A DNA stretch of 47,437 nucleotides from Antarcticimicrobium sp. (GCF_029212575.1 NZ_JARGPK010000012.1:1-47437), one strand, 5' to 3'. Counted from the first letter of the stretch, positions 26,701 to 35,977 are shown. The notes: a model not told the origin generated them from the sequence alone. Numbers and translations are program-made.

Positions 26701-27650
26701 TGGCGGCGCCCGGAGATATCCCGCAGGCCGGCCCGGCCCTGCAAAGGGCGCAAAGGGACCGCGCCCGCCGCCGCAAGCGCATGCGCTGGGGGCTGCTGGC
26801 CCCGGCGCTGGTGGTGATCGGCATCTTCGGGCTGGCACCTTTGTCGATCGCGCTGGTTTACTCCTTCCTCGAACCCGGCACCTATGGCGGCGTGACCTGG
26901 GCGTTTTCGCCCGAGGCCTATGTCCAGTTCCTGTTCCAGCGCGACATCTTCGACGATACGCTGGGGTTCAACGGGGCCTACCTGCGGATCTTCGGGCGCT
27001 CCTTCGGTCTTGCGCTGATCACCATGGTCGGCACGCTGGTCCTGGGGTTCCCGGTCGCCTATTTCATCGCCGCGCGGCCCGAGCAGCAGCGCAATCTCTG
27101 GCTGTTCGCGGTCACCCTGCCGTTCTGGACCAACCTTCTGATCCGCACCTATTCGATGATGCTGATCGTGCGCGACGAGGGGTTCCTGAACGGCGCGCTG
27201 ATCTGGGCCGGGGTAATCAACCGGCCGCTGTCGATCATCTACACCGATGGCGCGGTGCTGCTGGGGCTGGTCTATAGCTACCTGCCGTTCATGATCCTGC
27301 CGATCTACGCCTCGCTGGAGAAGTTCGATTTCCGCCTGCTCGAGGCCGCGCATGACCTTTACGCCAGCCGGGTTCAGATGATGCGCCACGTGGCTCTGCC
27401 GCTGACCCGCCCGGGCATCGTGGCGGGCTGTGCGCTGGTGCTGATCCCGGCGCTCGGCGCCTATATCACGCCCGAGCTTCTGGGCGGCGGCAAGAAACTG
27501 ATGATCGGCAACATGATCGCGTTGCAGTTCGGTTCCGGGCGCAACTGGCCGTTCGGCTCGGCGGCGGCGCTGATCCTGATGTCCATCGTGCTGATCGCGC
27601 TTCTGGTCAGCCTGCGGTCGGGCGCAAAACCGGAGGCGCGGCATGGCTAG
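26700..27650 (+). CDS. potB: Polyamine/amine ABC transporter permease
   Basis: A 316-residue permease. A basic N-terminus (QRDRARRRKRMRW) is followed by about six membrane helices and an EAA loop (EAAHDLYASRVQMMRHVALP). The start ATG shares its A with the potA stop codon (TGATG), showing translational coupling; the open frame upstream of that point is a shadow of potA. It pairs with PotC as a heterodimer. Confidence 0.9.
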   Translation: MAAPGDIPQAGPALQRAQRDRARRRKRMRWGLLAPALVVIGIFGLAPLSIALVYSFLEPGTYGGVTWAFSPEAYVQFLFQRDIFDDTLGFNGAYLRIFGRSFGLALITMVGTLVLGFPVAYFIAARPEQQRNLWLFAVTLPFWTNLLIRTYSMMLIVRDEGFLNGALIWAGVINRPLSIIYTDGAVLLGLVYSYLPFMILPIYASLEKFDFRLLEAAHDLYASRVQMMRHVALPLTRPGIVAGCALVLIPALGAYITPELLGGGKKLMIGNMIALQFGSGRNWPFGSAAALILMSIVLIALLVSLRSGAKPEARHG

Positions 27651-28455
27651 GCGCAGCACGAAACCACGCGAGCTGCGCCGCCAGCCGCTGTTCACCTGGG
27701 TCAGCTGGTGCGTTCTGGGCGTGCTTTACGCTCCGATCGCGGTGCTGATCCTCTTTTCCTTCAACGACAACCGCGCGGTCATGAGCTGGACCGAATTCTC
27801 GCTGCGCTGGTACGGGGCGGCGCTGGAGAACGAGGGCATCCGCAACGCCGCCGTGGTGTCGTTCAAGGTCGCGGCCATCGCCACCACCGCAGCCACGATC
27901 ATCGCCACGATGGCGGCGCTGGCCACCTCGCGCGGGCCGGGCTACCCCGGCCGGTCCGCGGCGATCGCACTGATCAACCAGCCGCTGATGATCCCCGAGA
28001 TCGTCACCGCCGTGGCGACGCTGGCCTTCTTCTCGATCCTGCGGCAGGTCACCGGATGGACCGGGCTGGGCTGGCTGATCCTGGCGCATACGGTATTCTG
28101 CATCCCGTTTGCCTACATGCCGATCCGCGCCCGGCTGGCCGACATGCCCGACACCTTCGAGATCGCCGCCGCCGACCTCTACGCCACGCCCTGGCAGTGT
28201 TTTCGCCATGTCACGCTGCCGCTGCTGATGCCCGGCGTGCTGGCCGGGGCGATGCTGGCCTTCGTGGTCTCGCTCGACGACGTGATCATCACGCTGATGA
28301 TCGCCGGCCCCGGTGAGACCACCCTGCCGATCTACATCCTCGGCCAGATCCGGCGCGGCGTCACGCCCGAGGTCAACGCCGTTTCCACCATTCTGATCGC
28401 GATCACCGTGCTGATGATCGCGGCGATGTTCACCCTTCAGAAAAAAAGACCCTGA
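27643..28455 (+). CDS. potC: Polyamine/amine ABC transporter permease
   Basis: A 270-residue permease with about six membrane helices. The opening LFTWVSWCVLGVLYAPIAVL and the FSFNDNRAVMSWT motif are characteristic of PotC. The EAA loop reads EIAAADLYATPWQCFRHVTLP. It overlaps potB by eight bases. It ends 45 bases before potD, which has its own strong ribosome-binding site. Confidence 0.92.
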   Translation: MARRSTKPRELRRQPLFTWVSWCVLGVLYAPIAVLILFSFNDNRAVMSWTEFSLRWYGAALENEGIRNAAVVSFKVAAIATTAATIIATMAALATSRGPGYPGRSAAIALINQPLMIPEIVTAVATLAFFSILRQVTGWTGLGWLILAHTVFCIPFAYMPIRARLADMPDTFEIAAADLYATPWQCFRHVTLPLLMPGVLAGAMLAFVVSLDDVIITLMIAGPGETTLPIYILGQIRRGVTPEVNAVSTILIAITVLMIAAMFTLQKKRP

Positions 28456-28500
28456 TCCAACGGCCCGAGGGGTGCGGGCCACCAACCACAGGAGAGTGAA

Positions 28501-29532
28501 ATGAAGAAATCCCTGATGACAACCGCGCTGGCCTCGGCCTTTGCGCTAACTGCCGGCCTCGCGCAGGCCGAGGGCAAGCTGAACATCTACAACTGGGGCA
28601 ATTACACCAACCCCAAGATGATCGAGGCCTTTGAGGCCAAGTACGACATCGACGTGACCCTCGACGGCTATGACAGCAACGAAACCATGCTGGCCAAGGT
28701 CAAGGAGGGCAACAGCGGCTATGACATCGTGGTGCCCGGCGACTACATGGTCGCGATCATGATCGAAGAGGGGCTTCTGGCCGAGACCAACCCCAACGCG
28801 ATGGAGAATTTCGGCAACGTCGATCCGAAATGGGTCGATGTCTATTGGGATCCGGGCCGGAAATACTCGGTCCCCTACCAGTGGGGCACCACCTCGTTCA
28901 CCGTCGATACCGAGGTGTTCAAGGGCGACATCCACACGCTCAAGCTGCTGTTCGAACCGCCTGCAGAATTGCAGGGCCGCATCAACATGCTCAATGACAT
29001 GAACGATGTCATCAACGCCGGACTGCGTTACCTCGATTATCCGCGCTGCAATTCCGACCCTGAGCAACTCAAGGCGGTGATGGAGCTGCTGGTGAACGCC
29101 AAGGCGCATTGGCGCACGATGGATTACGCCACCATCGAAAAGCTGACCTCGCGCGATGTCGACCTGTCGCAGAACTGGAACGGCGCCGCGATGCGCGCCC
29201 GCGCCGACCGGCCGACGCTGAGCTATGCCTATCCGAAAGAGGGGTTCACCGGCTGGATGGACAATGTCGCGGTGCTCAGGGGCGCGCCCAACATGGAGAA
29301 CGCCAAGCTGTTCCTCAACTTCATGATGGAGCCGGAGAATGCCGCGCTGACCTCGAACTTCGCCCGCTACGCCAACGGGATCAAGGGCTCCGAGGAGTTC
29401 ATGGAGCCCGAGATGCTGAGCGCGCCCGAGATCGTCATGCCGGCGGATGCACCGGCGCCCGATTTCGTCCCGCCGTGCAGCCAGGAGGTGGTGGATCTTT
29501 ACAACAAGATCTGGACCCGCCTGAAGCAGTAG
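28501..29532 (+). CDS. potD: Polyamine/amine-binding periplasmic protein
   Basis: A 343-residue binding protein with a Sec signal peptide (MKKSLMTTALASAFALTAGL, cleavage after AQA near residue 23). The mature start KLNIYNWGNYTNPKMIEAFE is the PotD/PotF signature, and the ligand-site segment VPYQWGTTSF is present. GGAGAGTGAA before the ATG is a good ribosome-binding site. Ligands in the family include putrescine, spermidine and other cationic amines. Given the carnitine-like and diamine-like catabolic genes around it, a quaternary amine is possible. Confidence 0.9.
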   Translation: MKKSLMTTALASAFALTAGLAQAEGKLNIYNWGNYTNPKMIEAFEAKYDIDVTLDGYDSNETMLAKVKEGNSGYDIVVPGDYMVAIMIEEGLLAETNPNAMENFGNVDPKWVDVYWDPGRKYSVPYQWGTTSFTVDTEVFKGDIHTLKLLFEPPAELQGRINMLNDMNDVINAGLRYLDYPRCNSDPEQLKAVMELLVNAKAHWRTMDYATIEKLTSRDVDLSQNWNGAAMRARADRPTLSYAYPKEGFTGWMDNVAVLRGAPNMENAKLFLNFMMEPENAALTSNFARYANGIKGSEEFMEPEMLSAPEIVMPADAPAPDFVPPCSQEVVDLYNKIWTRLKQ

Positions 29533-29547
29533 ACCCGACCCATCGCA

Positions 29548-29576
29548 CGGGGCGGCGGCAACCGTCGGCCGCCCCG
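29548..29576 (+). terminator. GC-rich hairpin after potD
   Basis: A perfect 9-bp stem (CGGGGCGGC / GCCGCCCCG) with an 11-base loop starts 16 bases after the potD stop. It lacks a T tract, so it may stabilise the potABCD mRNA 3' end or terminate weakly before the hydrolase gene. Confidence 0.45.
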
Positions 29577-29630
29577 GACACGCAGTTCACCCGCCGCCCT
29601 TGCGCGGCGGCATTGGGGACCCCTTGTCAC

Positions 29631-30848
29631 ATGCAGGAAAACCGGCCGAAAACCGCGCGCGAAATGGGGATAATGGCGGGCTTTCCGCCCCCCGCCGAAA
29701 AGCGCCCGACGCTGGAGAACTGGGATCTCGCACCGTTCAACCGGTGGTCGTTCCGCAACATGCGGTCGCTGTTTCCCACCGTCGATGTGCATCGCGGTCC
29801 GGGTGCCCCCTGGGTGCTGCCGGAGGCGGCGCAGGATCTGGCGCAGGTTCAATTCAGGCGTTTCGACGGCACCGGCAACACCATCGCCGGCTGGCTGCGC
29901 GACAGCTATACCGACGGGCTGATCGTGCTGGCGCGGGGCACGGTGGCGATCGAGCACTACGAGAACGGGCTGGAAGGCCGCGTTCCGCATCTGAGCCAGT
30001 CTGTCGCCAAGTCGCTTGTCGGCACGCTGGCCGGCATCCTGCATCACGAGGGGCTGGTCGACCTTGCCGCCCCCCTCGCCACGCTGGTGCCCGAGCTGAT
30101 CGACTGCGGCTATGGCGACTGCACCCTCGATCAGGCGCTCGACATGCAGTCCGGCGTGCGCTTCACCGAGGATTACGGCGTCGCCTGGTCCGACATGACG
30201 CGCGTCGACGTGGCCAGCGGCTGGCGCCCGATACGCCCGGGCGAGATCCGCCCGACGATCCGCGACGTGATCCTGAGTCTGCCCAAGGTGCGTGGCCATG
30301 GCGAGCTGTTCGAATACCGTTCGATCGAGACCGACGTGGTGGCCTGGGCGCTGGAACGGGTCGCCGGCGCCGGTCTGGCAAGCTTGCTGTCCTCGCGCAT
30401 CTGGTCGCGGCTGGGAATGGAGGAGAACGGGTTTTTCACCGTCGACGGGGCCGGCACCGCGCTGGCCGATGGCGGCTTCAACGCGACGCTGCGCGACTAT
30501 GCCCGGTTCGGGCTGATGATGGCCCAGAACGGCCATGCCAACGGCCAGCAGATCGTGCCGGAAGGCTGGATCGACGGCATCCGGCGCGGCGGCGAGCGGG
30601 GCAAGTTCGGCCCCCCCTACGACCTGGCCTCGCCCAATGGCGCCTACCGCCGGTTCTGGTGGGTGCAGGACGTGGACGCCGAAACCTTCATGGCGCGCGG
30701 CGTCTTCGGCCAGATGATCTGGGTCGATCCGCGCAACGAGGTTGTGATCGTGAAACTGTCGAGCTGGCCCGATTACCTGATCCCCGCCTTCACCCATGAC
30801 GCCATCGCGGCCTGCGCGGCGCTGACCGACGCGCTGACCTGCGGCTGA
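29631..30848 (+). CDS. Serine hydrolase of the beta-lactamase/NylB family
   Basis: A 405-residue protein of the serine beta-lactamase-like fold. The catalytic S-x-x-K is S124-V-A-K127 (LSQSVAKSLVG), followed by a conserved tyrosine in FEYRSIETD. No signal peptide is visible, so it should be cytoplasmic. Family members include 6-aminohexanoate-dimer hydrolase (NylB) and esterases. Its position 98 bases behind potD suggests that it cleaves an amide or ester of an imported amine; this is inference. The start at 29631 is the first ATG after the potD hairpin; an ATG at residue 12 or 15 is possible. Confidence 0.78.
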   Translation: MQENRPKTAREMGIMAGFPPPAEKRPTLENWDLAPFNRWSFRNMRSLFPTVDVHRGPGAPWVLPEAAQDLAQVQFRRFDGTGNTIAGWLRDSYTDGLIVLARGTVAIEHYENGLEGRVPHLSQSVAKSLVGTLAGILHHEGLVDLAAPLATLVPELIDCGYGDCTLDQALDMQSGVRFTEDYGVAWSDMTRVDVASGWRPIRPGEIRPTIRDVILSLPKVRGHGELFEYRSIETDVVAWALERVAGAGLASLLSSRIWSRLGMEENGFFTVDGAGTALADGGFNATLRDYARFGLMMAQNGHANGQQIVPEGWIDGIRRGGERGKFGPPYDLASPNGAYRRFWWVQDVDAETFMARGVFGQMIWVDPRNEVVIVKLSSWPDYLIPAFTHDAIAACAALTDALTCG

Positions 30849-30858
30849 ACACGCCGCG

Positions 30859-31809
30859 TCAGCCACCCTGTCGAAAGGCCGAGGGCGGTTTGCCGAACTC
30901 CTGCCCGAAGGCGCGGGTCATCGCCGCCGGGGTCTGGTAGCCGCAGCGCAGCGCGATCTCGGCGATGGAATAGCCCGACTGCTCGGCATAGCGCCGCGCC
31001 GCCGTGAGCCGCAGGCGCCTGTAAACCGTCTGCGGCCCGGCGCCGAGGTGGGCGTGAAAGGCGCGCGCCAGCGTCTTTGGGTGCGCGCCCATCCCTGCGG
31101 CGAGTTGCGGCACCGAAAGCGGCTCTTCCAGATGGGCAGACATCAGTGCGACACAGCCATCGACCAGCTTCGACCCGGTGCTGCGCACCAGCGGGCCCTT
31201 TGGCGGATCGCTACGCGCGAACATGAAGAACGAGGCCACCTCGAGGCGCATCGCCTCGCCATGGGCGCGGGCGATCAGCTCCAGCACCAGGTCGAAAGCC
31301 GTCATCGCGCCGCCGCAGGTCAGCATCCGGCGATCCATGACAAAGCGGCTGTCCTCGGCCTCGACCATGTCGAAGGCCTCGGAAAACCCGGTCAGCTCGT
31401 TGGGGTGGATGGTGGCGCGGTGCCCGTCGAGCAACCCCGCCGCCGCCATCAGCCAGCTGCCGGTGTCCATGCCCGCGACCGCCCCGAACCGCCGCGCGGC
31501 GGCCTTGAGCGCGCGCAGCACCGGCTGGGTGGCGTGGCGTTGCACATCGTAACTGGGCAGCACGAACAGGACATCGCCGCCCGGATGGTCGGACAGGCGG
31601 CAGTCGGGCAGCACCGGCAGACCGCTGGAGGAGGAAACCGGCGCCCCGTCGACGGTGACGAATCTCCAGCGGTACAGGTCCCTGCGGCCCAGTTCGTTGG
31701 TGGCGCGCAGCGGCTCGACCGCGTTGGCAAGGCAATGGTTGGAGAAGCGCGGGAACAAGAGCACCGCGATCTCCTCGGGTTTCGACGACGGGATATGCCA
31801 TTTTCGCAT
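30859..31809 (-). CDS. GlxA-family AraC regulator, CdhR-like
   Basis: A 316-residue regulator. The N-terminal GATase1/DJ-1-like domain covers about residues 10-180 (EIAVLLFPRFSNHCLANAVE, FVLPSYD, ...TCGGAMTAFDLVLELI). The C-terminal AraC domain has HTH segments SVPQLAAGMGAHPKTLARAF and IAEIALRCGYQTPAAMTRAF. CdhR, GbdR and ArgR of pseudomonads, which control carnitine, betaine and arginine use, have this architecture. It is divergent from the acyl-CoA dehydrogenase operon with an 80-bp intergenic region, so it most likely regulates that operon. Confidence 0.85.
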   Translation of the reverse strand: MRKWHIPSSKPEEIAVLLFPRFSNHCLANAVEPLRATNELGRRDLYRWRFVTVDGAPVSSSSGLPVLPDCRLSDHPGGDVLFVLPSYDVQRHATQPVLRALKAAARRFGAVAGMDTGSWLMAAAGLLDGHRATIHPNELTGFSEAFDMVEAEDSRFVMDRRMLTCGGAMTAFDLVLELIARAHGEAMRLEVASFFMFARSDPPKGPLVRSTGSKLVDGCVALMSAHLEEPLSVPQLAAGMGAHPKTLARAFHAHLGAGPQTVYRRLRLTAARRYAEQSGYSIAEIALRCGYQTPAAMTRAFGQEFGKPPSAFRQGG

Positions 31810-31889
31810 GATTGCAGTCTAATTCCGCATATCGCACCCCTGCAAGCGTCCTAACGTCAGCGCGAACCGCGCGACAGGAGGGCCCCGCG

Positions 31890-33050
31890 ATGCATTTCGG
31901 TTTGAGCGACGAGCAGGAGATGATCGTCTCCACCGTCCGCAGCTTTGTCGAGAACGAGATCTACCCGCATGAGGCCGAGGTCGAGCGCACCGGTCAGGTC
32001 CCCGAGGCGCTGGGGCAGGCGATCAAGCAGAAGGTCATCGACCTTGGGTTCTATGCCTGCAATTTCCCCGAGGAGGTCGGCGGTGCCGGCCTGTCGCACC
32101 TGGATTTCACCCTGGTCGAGCGCGAGCTTGGGCGCGGGTCGATGGCGCTGACGCATTTCTTCGGACGGCCGCAGAACATCCTGATGGCCTGCAAGGGCGA
32201 CCAGCGTGACCGCTACCTGCTGCCGGCGGTGCGGGGCGAGCGGATGGACGCGCTGGCGATGACCGAACCCGACGCGGGCTCGGACGTGCGCGGCATGAAA
32301 TGCCAGGCGGTGCGGGATGGCGGCGACTGGGTGCTGAACGGCTCCAAGCATTTCATCTCGGGGGCCGAGCACGCGGACTTCTTCATCGTCTTCGTCGCCA
32401 CCGGCATCGACGAGACGCCCAAGGGCCCCAAGAAACGCATCACCACCTTCCTTGTCGATCGCGGCACGCCGGGGTTCGAGGTGCGCGACGGCTATCGCTC
32501 GGTCAGCCATCGCGGCTACAAGAACTGCATTCTCTACTTCGACAACTGCCGCCTGCCCGATGCGCAGGTTCTGGGCGAGGTCGATGGCGGTTTCGACGTG
32601 ATGAACACCTGGCTTTACGCCACCCGGCTGACGGTCGCGGCCTTTTGCGTCGGCCGCGCGCGGCGCTGTTTCGACCATGCGCTGAGCTATGCCGCCGAGC
32701 GCAAGCAGTTCGGCCAGCCGATCGGCAAGTTCCAGGGCGTCGGGTTCCAGATCGCCGACATGATCACCGAGATCGACGCCGCCGACTGGCTGACCCTTGC
32801 GGCGGCCTGGCGGCTGGACCAGGGGATGCCCGCCAACCGCGAGATCGCCAGCGCCAAGGTCTATGCCTCGGAAATGCTGGCGCGGGTCACCGACACCACC
32901 CTGCAGATCCACGGCGGCATGGGCCTGATGGACGATTTCCCGGTCGAACGGTTCTGGCGCGACGCGCGGGTGGAACGAATCTGGGACGGCACCAGCGAGA
33001 TCCAGCGCCACATCATCAGCCGCGACCTCCTGCGCCCGCTGGAGGCGTGA
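31890..33050 (+). CDS. Acyl-CoA dehydrogenase, CaiA-like
   Basis: A 386-residue FAD-dependent acyl-CoA dehydrogenase. The N-terminus is HFGLSDEQEMIVSTVRSFVE. The flavin-binding motif AMTEPDAGSDVRGM and the C-terminal helix FWRDARVERIWDGTSEIQ are canonical. At the place of the usual catalytic glutamate (YEGT in MCAD) there is aspartate, D366. AGGAGG eight bases upstream supports the ATG at 31890 over earlier in-frame codons. Linkage to a CaiD-like hydratase suggests oxidation of gamma-butyrobetainyl-CoA to crotonobetainyl-CoA, or its reverse. Confidence 0.88.
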   Translation: MHFGLSDEQEMIVSTVRSFVENEIYPHEAEVERTGQVPEALGQAIKQKVIDLGFYACNFPEEVGGAGLSHLDFTLVERELGRGSMALTHFFGRPQNILMACKGDQRDRYLLPAVRGERMDALAMTEPDAGSDVRGMKCQAVRDGGDWVLNGSKHFISGAEHADFFIVFVATGIDETPKGPKKRITTFLVDRGTPGFEVRDGYRSVSHRGYKNCILYFDNCRLPDAQVLGEVDGGFDVMNTWLYATRLTVAAFCVGRARRCFDHALSYAAERKQFGQPIGKFQGVGFQIADMITEIDAADWLTLAAAWRLDQGMPANREIASAKVYASEMLARVTDTTLQIHGGMGLMDDFPVERFWRDARVERIWDGTSEIQRHIISRDLLRPLEA

Positions 33051-35086
33051 TGCGCGGGCTGGACCGGCTGCTGCGGCCGCGCTCCATCGCCGTTGTCGGC
33101 GGCGGCGGATGGTGCGCCAACGTCATCGAGCAGTGCCGCAAGATCGGTTTCGCGGGCGAGATCTGGCCGGTGCACCCCCGCCGCGCGACGGTGGCCGGGC
33201 TGACCGCCTATGCCGACATCGACAGCCTGCCGAACGCCCCCGACGCCGCCTTTGTCGGCGTCAACCGGGATGCGACGATCGAGGTTGTGGCACGGCTGTC
33301 GGCGCGCGGCGCCGGCGGCGCGGTCTGCTTCGCCTCGGGCTTTCGCGAGGCGCAGCGGGAAACCGGCGACGGTGATGCCAAGCAGGAGGCGCTGCTGGCG
33401 GCGGCCGGCGACATGACGATCCTCGGGCCCAATTGCTACGGGATGCTGAACTATCTCGACGGCGCGGCGCTCTGGCCCGATCAGCACGGCGGGGTGCCGG
33501 TCGAGCGCGGCGTGGCCCTGATCACCCAGTCCTCCAACATCGCGATAAACCTGACGATGCAGAACCGGGGCCTGCCGCTGGCCTATGTGGTGACCGCCGG
33601 CAACCAGGCGCAGACCGGGCTGTCCAAGATTGCCGCCGCCCTGCTGCGCGACCCGCGCGTGACCGCGCTGGGCCTGCATATCGAGGGGATCGACGACCTG
33701 CGCGGGTTCGAGGCGATGGCCGAGACCGCCCGAACCCTGGGCAAGCCCATCGTCGCGCTCAAGATCGGGCGGTCGGACCAGGCGCGGGCGGCAACGGTCT
33801 CGCACACCGCCTCGCTCGCCGGCAGCGAGGCCGGCGCCGACGCGCTTTTGGCGCGGCTGGGGATCGGGCGGGTGCGCTCGCTGTCCGGCCTGCTGGAAAC
33901 GCTGAAGCTGCTGCATGTCACCGGGCCGCTCATCTCGCCACGCATCGCCTCGATGTCCTGTTCCGGCGGCGAGGCCAGCCTGATCGCCGACACCGCGCAT
34001 GGCAGCGGCCTGGTCTTTCCGCCGCTGGGCGAGCGGCAGCGGCAGGCGTTGCGCGCCGTGCTGGGGCCCAAGGTGGCACTGGCCAACCCGTTGGATTATC
34101 ACACCTATATCTGGAATGACGAGGACGGGCTGGGCCAAACCTTTTCCGCGATGATGGACGCCGAACTGGCGCTCGGGGTGGTGGTGCTGGACTTTCCCCG
34201 CGCCGACCGCTGCTCGGCCGAGGATTGGACCCGGGTGATCCGAGCCGTCGCCCGCGCCGGCGAGATCAGAGGGCGCCCGATGGCGATCCTTGCCTCTCTG
34301 GCCGAGCTGATGCCCGAAGACATCGCGCAGGAACTGGTCGGCTTGGGCATCGCCCCCCTTTCGGGCCTGTCCGAGGCGGTCGAGGCGATGGAGGTCGCCG
34401 CCAATCTGGGCCGCACTCGGCCTGCACCGGCGCCGCTGTTGCTGCCCCGGCAGGGCGAGGCCGGCCCAACGCTGAGCGAGGCCGAGGCCAAATCCGCTCT
34501 GTCCGCCCACGGGGTGCGCATCCCCGGCGCCGCGCGCGCCACCGGGGCCGAGGCCGCCGCCATGGCAGCCACCCGCATCGGCTTTCCCGTCGTGCTCAAG
34601 GGCGAGGGCATCGCGCACAAGACCGAGGCCGGCGCGGTGGCGCTGAACCTCCGCTCGGCCAGGGCCGTGGCCGAGGCCGCCCGCGCCATGCCGAGCGAAC
34701 AGTTCCTGGTCGAACAGATGGTGACCGGCACGGTGGCCGACCTGCTGATCGGGGTGGTGCGCGACCCCGCCCATGGCTACGTGCTGACCCTTGCCGCTGG
34801 CGGCACCCTGACCGAACTGCTCGACGACAGTGTCAGCCTGCTGGTGCCAAGCCCGCCCCAGGCGGTGCGCGATGCCCTGGGGCGGCTCAAGCTGTTCCGG
34901 TTGCTTTGCGGCTATCGCGGCGCGCCACCGGCGGATATCGAGGCTATCGTCAAGGCGATCATGGCCGTGCAATCCTATGTCGAGGCGGCGCACCCGCATG
35001 AGATCGAAATCAACCCCCTCCTCTGTGGCCCGCATGGTGCGGTCGCGGCGGACGCCCTGATCAGGATCGGAGACCCCCATGACTGA
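33050..35086 (+). CDS. ADP-forming acyl-CoA synthetase (acetate--CoA ligase family, fused)
   Basis: A 678-residue fusion protein. The N-terminal CoA-binding domain contains RPRSIAVVGGGGWCANVIEQ. A succinyl-CoA-ligase-like domain includes the phospho-histidine H252 in VSHTASLAGSEAG. A C-terminal ATP-grasp domain starts near residue 470 (LSEAEAKSALSAHGVRIPGA, ...VVLKGEGIAHKTEAGAVALN). It activates a carboxylic acid with ATP and CoA, releasing ADP and phosphate. The start ATG overlaps the dehydrogenase stop codon (TGATG), and its own end overlaps caiD by eight bases, so the three are one operon. It plausibly takes the place of the CaiC ligase. Confidence 0.88.
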   Translation: MRGLDRLLRPRSIAVVGGGGWCANVIEQCRKIGFAGEIWPVHPRRATVAGLTAYADIDSLPNAPDAAFVGVNRDATIEVVARLSARGAGGAVCFASGFREAQRETGDGDAKQEALLAAAGDMTILGPNCYGMLNYLDGAALWPDQHGGVPVERGVALITQSSNIAINLTMQNRGLPLAYVVTAGNQAQTGLSKIAAALLRDPRVTALGLHIEGIDDLRGFEAMAETARTLGKPIVALKIGRSDQARAATVSHTASLAGSEAGADALLARLGIGRVRSLSGLLETLKLLHVTGPLISPRIASMSCSGGEASLIADTAHGSGLVFPPLGERQRQALRAVLGPKVALANPLDYHTYIWNDEDGLGQTFSAMMDAELALGVVVLDFPRADRCSAEDWTRVIRAVARAGEIRGRPMAILASLAELMPEDIAQELVGLGIAPLSGLSEAVEAMEVAANLGRTRPAPAPLLLPRQGEAGPTLSEAEAKSALSAHGVRIPGAARATGAEAAAMAATRIGFPVVLKGEGIAHKTEAGAVALNLRSARAVAEAARAMPSEQFLVEQMVTGTVADLLIGVVRDPAHGYVLTLAAGGTLTELLDDSVSLLVPSPPQAVRDALGRLKLFRLLCGYRGAPPADIEAIVKAIMAVQSYVEAAHPHEIEINPLLCGPHGAVAADALIRIGDPHD

Positions 35087-35864
35087 CAGCCCCATCAAGA
35101 CCCGCCGCGACGGCCATGTGCTCGAGGTCACGCTGGACCGGCCCAAGGCGAATGCCATCGACCTTGCCACCAGCAAGATCATGGGCGAGGTCTTTACCGA
35201 TTTCCGCGACGACCCCGAATTGCGGGTCGCCATCGTCACCGGCGCGGGGGAAAAGTTCTTTTGCCCCGGCTGGGATCTCAAGGCCGCCGCCGGGGGTGAC
35301 GCGGTCGACGGCGATTATGGCAAGGGCGGCTTCGGCGGGTTGCAGGAACTGCGCGGCATGAACAAGCCGGTGATCGCGGCGGTCAACGGGATCTGCTGCG
35401 GTGGCGGGCTGGAACTGGCGCTGTCGGCCGATATCATCCTGGCCGCCGATCACGCCAGTTTTGCCCTGCCCGAGATCCGCTCCGGCACGGTGGCGGATGC
35501 GGCCACGGTCAAGCTGCCCAAGCGGATCCCCTATCACATCGCCATGGAAATGCTGTTCACCGGCCGCTGGTTCGACACCGAAGAGGCCGCGCGCTGGGGC
35601 ATGATCAACCATGTCTATCCCGCCGCCGACCTGATGGCCGAGGCGCGCAAACTGGCCGCGCTGTTGGCCTCGGGTCCGCCGTTGGTCTACGCCGCGATCA
35701 AGGAGATCGTGCGCGAGGCCGAGGACATGAAATTCCAGGACGCGATGAACCGCATCACCCGGAGCCAGTTTCCGACGGTCGAGACCCTTTACCGGTCCGA
35801 GGACCAGCGCGAGGGCGCCCGCGCCTTTGCCGAGAAACGCGATCCGGTCTGGACCGGGCGCTGA
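35079..35864 (+). CDS. caiD: Carnitinyl-CoA dehydratase-like enoyl-CoA hydratase
   Basis: A 261-residue crotonase. It aligns almost end to end with E. coli CaiD, sharing LDRPKANAID, FRDDPELRVAIVTGAGEKFF, GWDLKAAA, NKPVIAAVNG, ASFALPE and the terminal FAEKRDPVW-GR. The acid/base glutamates are E112 (GGGLELALS) and E132 (LPEIRSG). It would interconvert crotonobetainyl-CoA and carnitinyl-CoA. The alignment is from memory, but the shared segments are long. It is the last gene of the operon. Confidence 0.88.
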   Translation: MTDSPIKTRRDGHVLEVTLDRPKANAIDLATSKIMGEVFTDFRDDPELRVAIVTGAGEKFFCPGWDLKAAAGGDAVDGDYGKGGFGGLQELRGMNKPVIAAVNGICCGGGLELALSADIILAADHASFALPEIRSGTVADAATVKLPKRIPYHIAMEMLFTGRWFDTEEAARWGMINHVYPAADLMAEARKLAALLASGPPLVYAAIKEIVREAEDMKFQDAMNRITRSQFPTVETLYRSEDQREGARAFAEKRDPVWTGR

Positions 35865-35977
35865 CGCCCTTTTTGCGGGGCTGACACAGGTCAAGGCGCG
35901 CCGCCGGTGCCATCGGCCATGATCGGGATGCGGCGCGGCCACGGGGTGCCGTCACCGACACGGAGAGGAGCGGCAGG

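Noticed and set aside
32861-35281. Open frame of more than 800 codons on the minus strand opposite the acyl-CoA synthetase
   Set aside because: Low-complexity Gly/Gln/Arg/His composition, opposite a well-supported gene; a codon-bias shadow.
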